A DNA stretch of 7,438 nt from Candidatus Aminicenantes bacterium UBA4820 (GTDB lineage: Bacteria; Acidobacteriota; UBA4820), in the NCBI GenBank assembly GCA_002402325.1, contig DHFQ01000151.1:8359-15796 (forward strand), in the 5' to 3' direction. The position numbers and the translations under genes are program-made. The notes under the pieces were generated by a model, which saw only the letters and a list, made by a program, of their open reading frames with translations, was not told the DNA's origin and made no database searches. The number at the start of each line of letters is the position of its first letter. Positions within the stretch are counted from its first letter, which is position 1. Positions 6,512-7,438 of this stretch are shown here, in pieces.

Positions 6512-6586
6512 TTCCTACGCCGGAATTAACCGGATCAGGTTCAAGGGGTTGGCTTGAAGCCTCTCAGCACAAAGCACCCCCAAGCA
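6507..6586 (-). ncRNA. TPP (thiamine pyrophosphate) riboswitch aptamer, THI element
   Basis: All the conserved parts of the THI box are present on the minus strand in the right order. P1 pairs TGCTT (6586-6582) with AAGGCA (6512-6507). P2 pairs GGGG (6580-6577) with CCCC (6548-6545). CTGAGA (6567-6562) forms the pyrimidine-binding part. A short P3-side hairpin, GGCT-TCA-AGCC, lies at 6561-6551. The ACCTGATCCGG box (6540-6530) and CCGGCGTAGG (6523-6514) form the P4/P5 pyrophosphate-binding arm. It lies 35 nt before the thiC start codon, which is a classic target of this riboswitch. It begins 2 nt after the bioY stop codon. Confidence 0.97.
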
Positions 6587-6588
6587 TT

Positions 6589-7158
6589 TTATTTCCTCTT
6601 CATTATGTGAATTCCAAAAGGAAATATTAAAGAAAGAAGAACTATTTTAGTTAAATCTCCTAAAATAAATGGGTAAAAACCTATTTCAAACAAATAATTT
6701 CCTGGAACAAAAAGCGATAACTGAAAAAGGCCAAAAAGATAAATTGAGAAATTTGCTATTAGTAAGGAAAAAAAGAGTTTTAAGAAATTTGAAGAAAACC
6801 CAATTTCTTTTGAAAGTCCAGCGAGGTAGCCACAAAAAACGAATCCGAGAAGGTAACCACCCGTAGGACCCAAAAGAAATCTAACCCCACCGCTTCCGCC
6901 CGCAAAAAAAGGAAGCCCCAACGCTCCTTCACAAATATAGACAAAAACGGATATTGCCCCCCTTACTTTTCCAAGTAAAATGCCACAAGCCATAATCGCA
7001 AAAGTCTGAAGTGTAATAGGAACAGGCGAAAATGGAAGGGTCAACTCAAATTGAGAGAACAAAGCAATGATAAGCGATGCAATAACGACAAGAGAAAACT
7101 CTTTTGTAAGTTTTAAACTGCTTGATACGCTGAACAACTTCGTAGAATGATGAATCAT
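6589..7158 (-). CDS. bioY: Biotin ECF transporter S component BioY
   Basis: BioY is the membrane protein that binds biotin in an energy-coupling-factor transporter. It works with a transmembrane EcfT and ATPases EcfA/A', or in some species alone at low capacity. The 189-residue length is usual. Signatures are PVPITLQTFAIMACGILLGKVRG (45-67; key residues Pro47, Gln51, Thr52), the glycine-rich segment GALGLPFFAGGSGG (78-91), GPTGGYLLGF (97-106) and LGDLTK (166-171). Roughly six hydrophobic segments are visible (about 22-36, 50-63, 68-82, 99-116, 127-150, 161-184). GGAGG lies 6 nt before the ATG at 7158. No EcfA, EcfT or biotin synthesis gene is in the window, so it probably uses a shared ECF module coded elsewhere. 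It lies in the same direction just upstream of the TPP riboswitch and thiC. A thiamine-specific S component (ThiT) is less likely because the BioY motifs are clear. Confidence 0.95.
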   Translation of the reverse strand: MIHHSTKLFSVSSSLKLTKEFSLVVIASLIIALFSQFELTLPFSPVPITLQTFAIMACGILLGKVRGAISVFVYICEGALGLPFFAGGSGGVRFLLGPTGGYLLGFVFCGYLAGLSKEIGFSSNFLKLFFSLLIANFSIYLFGLFQLSLFVPGNYLFEIGFYPFILGDLTKIVLLSLIFPFGIHIMKRK

Positions 7159-7163
7159 CTATT

Positions 7164-7168
7164 TCCTC
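7164..7168 (-). promoter_or_regulatory. bioY ribosome binding site
   Basis: Minus-strand GGAGG lies about 5-6 nt before the ATG at 7156-7158. It supports this start rather than an earlier one, because the -10-like TATAAT (7176-7181) lies immediately upstream. Confidence 0.7.
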
Positions 7169-7175
7169 CACTTCA

Positions 7176-7181
7176 ATTATA
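7176..7181 (-). promoter_or_regulatory. Candidate -10 box of the bioY promoter
   Basis: A perfect TATAAT stands on the minus strand 17 nt before the bioY ATG, which would give a very short leader starting near the ribosome binding site. The sequence 17 nt further upstream (a T-rich stretch) is a poor -35. TTGACT (7194-7189) is a good -35 hexamer but only 7 nt away, too close to work with this -10. The AT-rich surroundings make chance matches common. Confidence 0.35.
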
Positions 7182-7438
7182 AAACAAAAGTCAAAAAAAA
7201 TAAAATTGCCGCTTCCCCTAATTGTCATCTTCCAGTATTGAATCTGAAAAAAGAAAAGTAATCGTGATTAGTCTTGCAATTAAGAAATTGCGTTTACTAA
7301 AGGTAACATTTAATAATTTTTGCAATGATGCCAATTGTCGCAAACAAGTAACCATTTTCAAGTATGCATCCTTTAAAGTTAGCAACAAACCTTTAATTTT
7401 GATTAAGACAAGGTTTATTTTAAAACTCCCAATCTTTT
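7182..7438. other. AT-rich region upstream of bioY without a convincing gene
   Basis: I find no gene with supporting motifs here. The region holds an inverted repeat GCAATT-AAGA-AATTGC (7276-7291), an imperfect one with arms TTTGC (7319-7323) and GCAAA (7340-7344), and AAACCTT (7387-7393) facing AAGGTTT (7410-7416). None is followed by a T run. The longest minus-strand frame is 45 codons (7218-7355) without a good ribosome binding site. Control sites for bioY or for a gene beyond the edge are possible. Confidence 0.45.

Noticed and set aside
7189..7194. TTGACT as the -35 box for TATAAT at 7176-7181
   Set aside because: The spacer would be only 7 nt, far short of about 17.
7218..7355. Minus-strand frame of 45 codons upstream of bioY
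   Set aside because: It has no ribosome binding site at a usable distance and no recognisable motif, and lies in AT-rich sequence where such frames arise by chance.
7387..7416. BirA (biotin repressor) operator from the facing AAACC and GGTTT
   Set aside because: The spacing between AAACC and GGTTT is 20 nt, while the known BirA sites have about 14-16, and the flanking TTGT/ACAA parts are missing.
1..7438. Mobile elements, CRISPR arrays, toxin-antitoxin or defence genes
   Set aside because: No direct-repeat array, transposase or phage motif, or pair of small overlapping toxin-antitoxin frames could be found; the genes are ordinary housekeeping ones.

Overview
This is an AT-rich bacterial chromosomal window carrying housekeeping and cofactor genes. 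The coding is dense: Shine-Dalgarno sites are strong (GGAGG type), one gene starts with TTG, and neighbouring genes overlap or nearly touch. Proteins are rich in Lys, Glu and Ile. Two encoded enzymes have Fe-S cluster motifs (TtcA and ThiC). The sequence does not let me name a phylum. I see no insertion sequence, phage gene, CRISPR array or other sign of transfer.

Layout from left to right. At 1-25 is the 5' end of a tRNA-Ser, minus strand, cut by the window edge. At 26-236 is non-coding AT-rich DNA with a small inverted repeat. At 224-253 is a terminator closing a minus-strand operon that reads leftward from about 2630: ttcA (tRNA 2-thiocytidine synthesis), a small exported protein of unknown function, trmH (tRNA/rRNA 2'-O-methyltransferase) and a HIT-family hydrolase. 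The first two genes overlap by 4 nt, the next pair is 1 nt apart, and the last pair 12 nt apart, so they look co-transcribed and translationally coupled. A 59-nt divergent intergenic region at 2596-2654 separates ttcA from lon on the plus strand. It contains a striking 30-nt inverted repeat that reaches into the lon Shine-Dalgarno site. lon converges with thiC across a single nucleotide.

The right part holds thiC, a complete TPP riboswitch in front of it, and bioY (biotin ECF transporter S component), all on the minus strand. The riboswitch starts only 2 nt after the bioY stop codon. Its downstream sequence folds into two mutually exclusive hairpins, one of which hides the thiC Shine-Dalgarno site, so I infer control at the level of translation. 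The last 280 nt upstream of bioY hold no convincing gene, but do hold a perfect TATAAT and some small inverted repeats.

I do not see a wholly new system. The points most worth a second look are the inverted repeat over the lon start, the riboswitch placed between bioY and thiC, and the unknown exported protein inside an RNA-modification operon.
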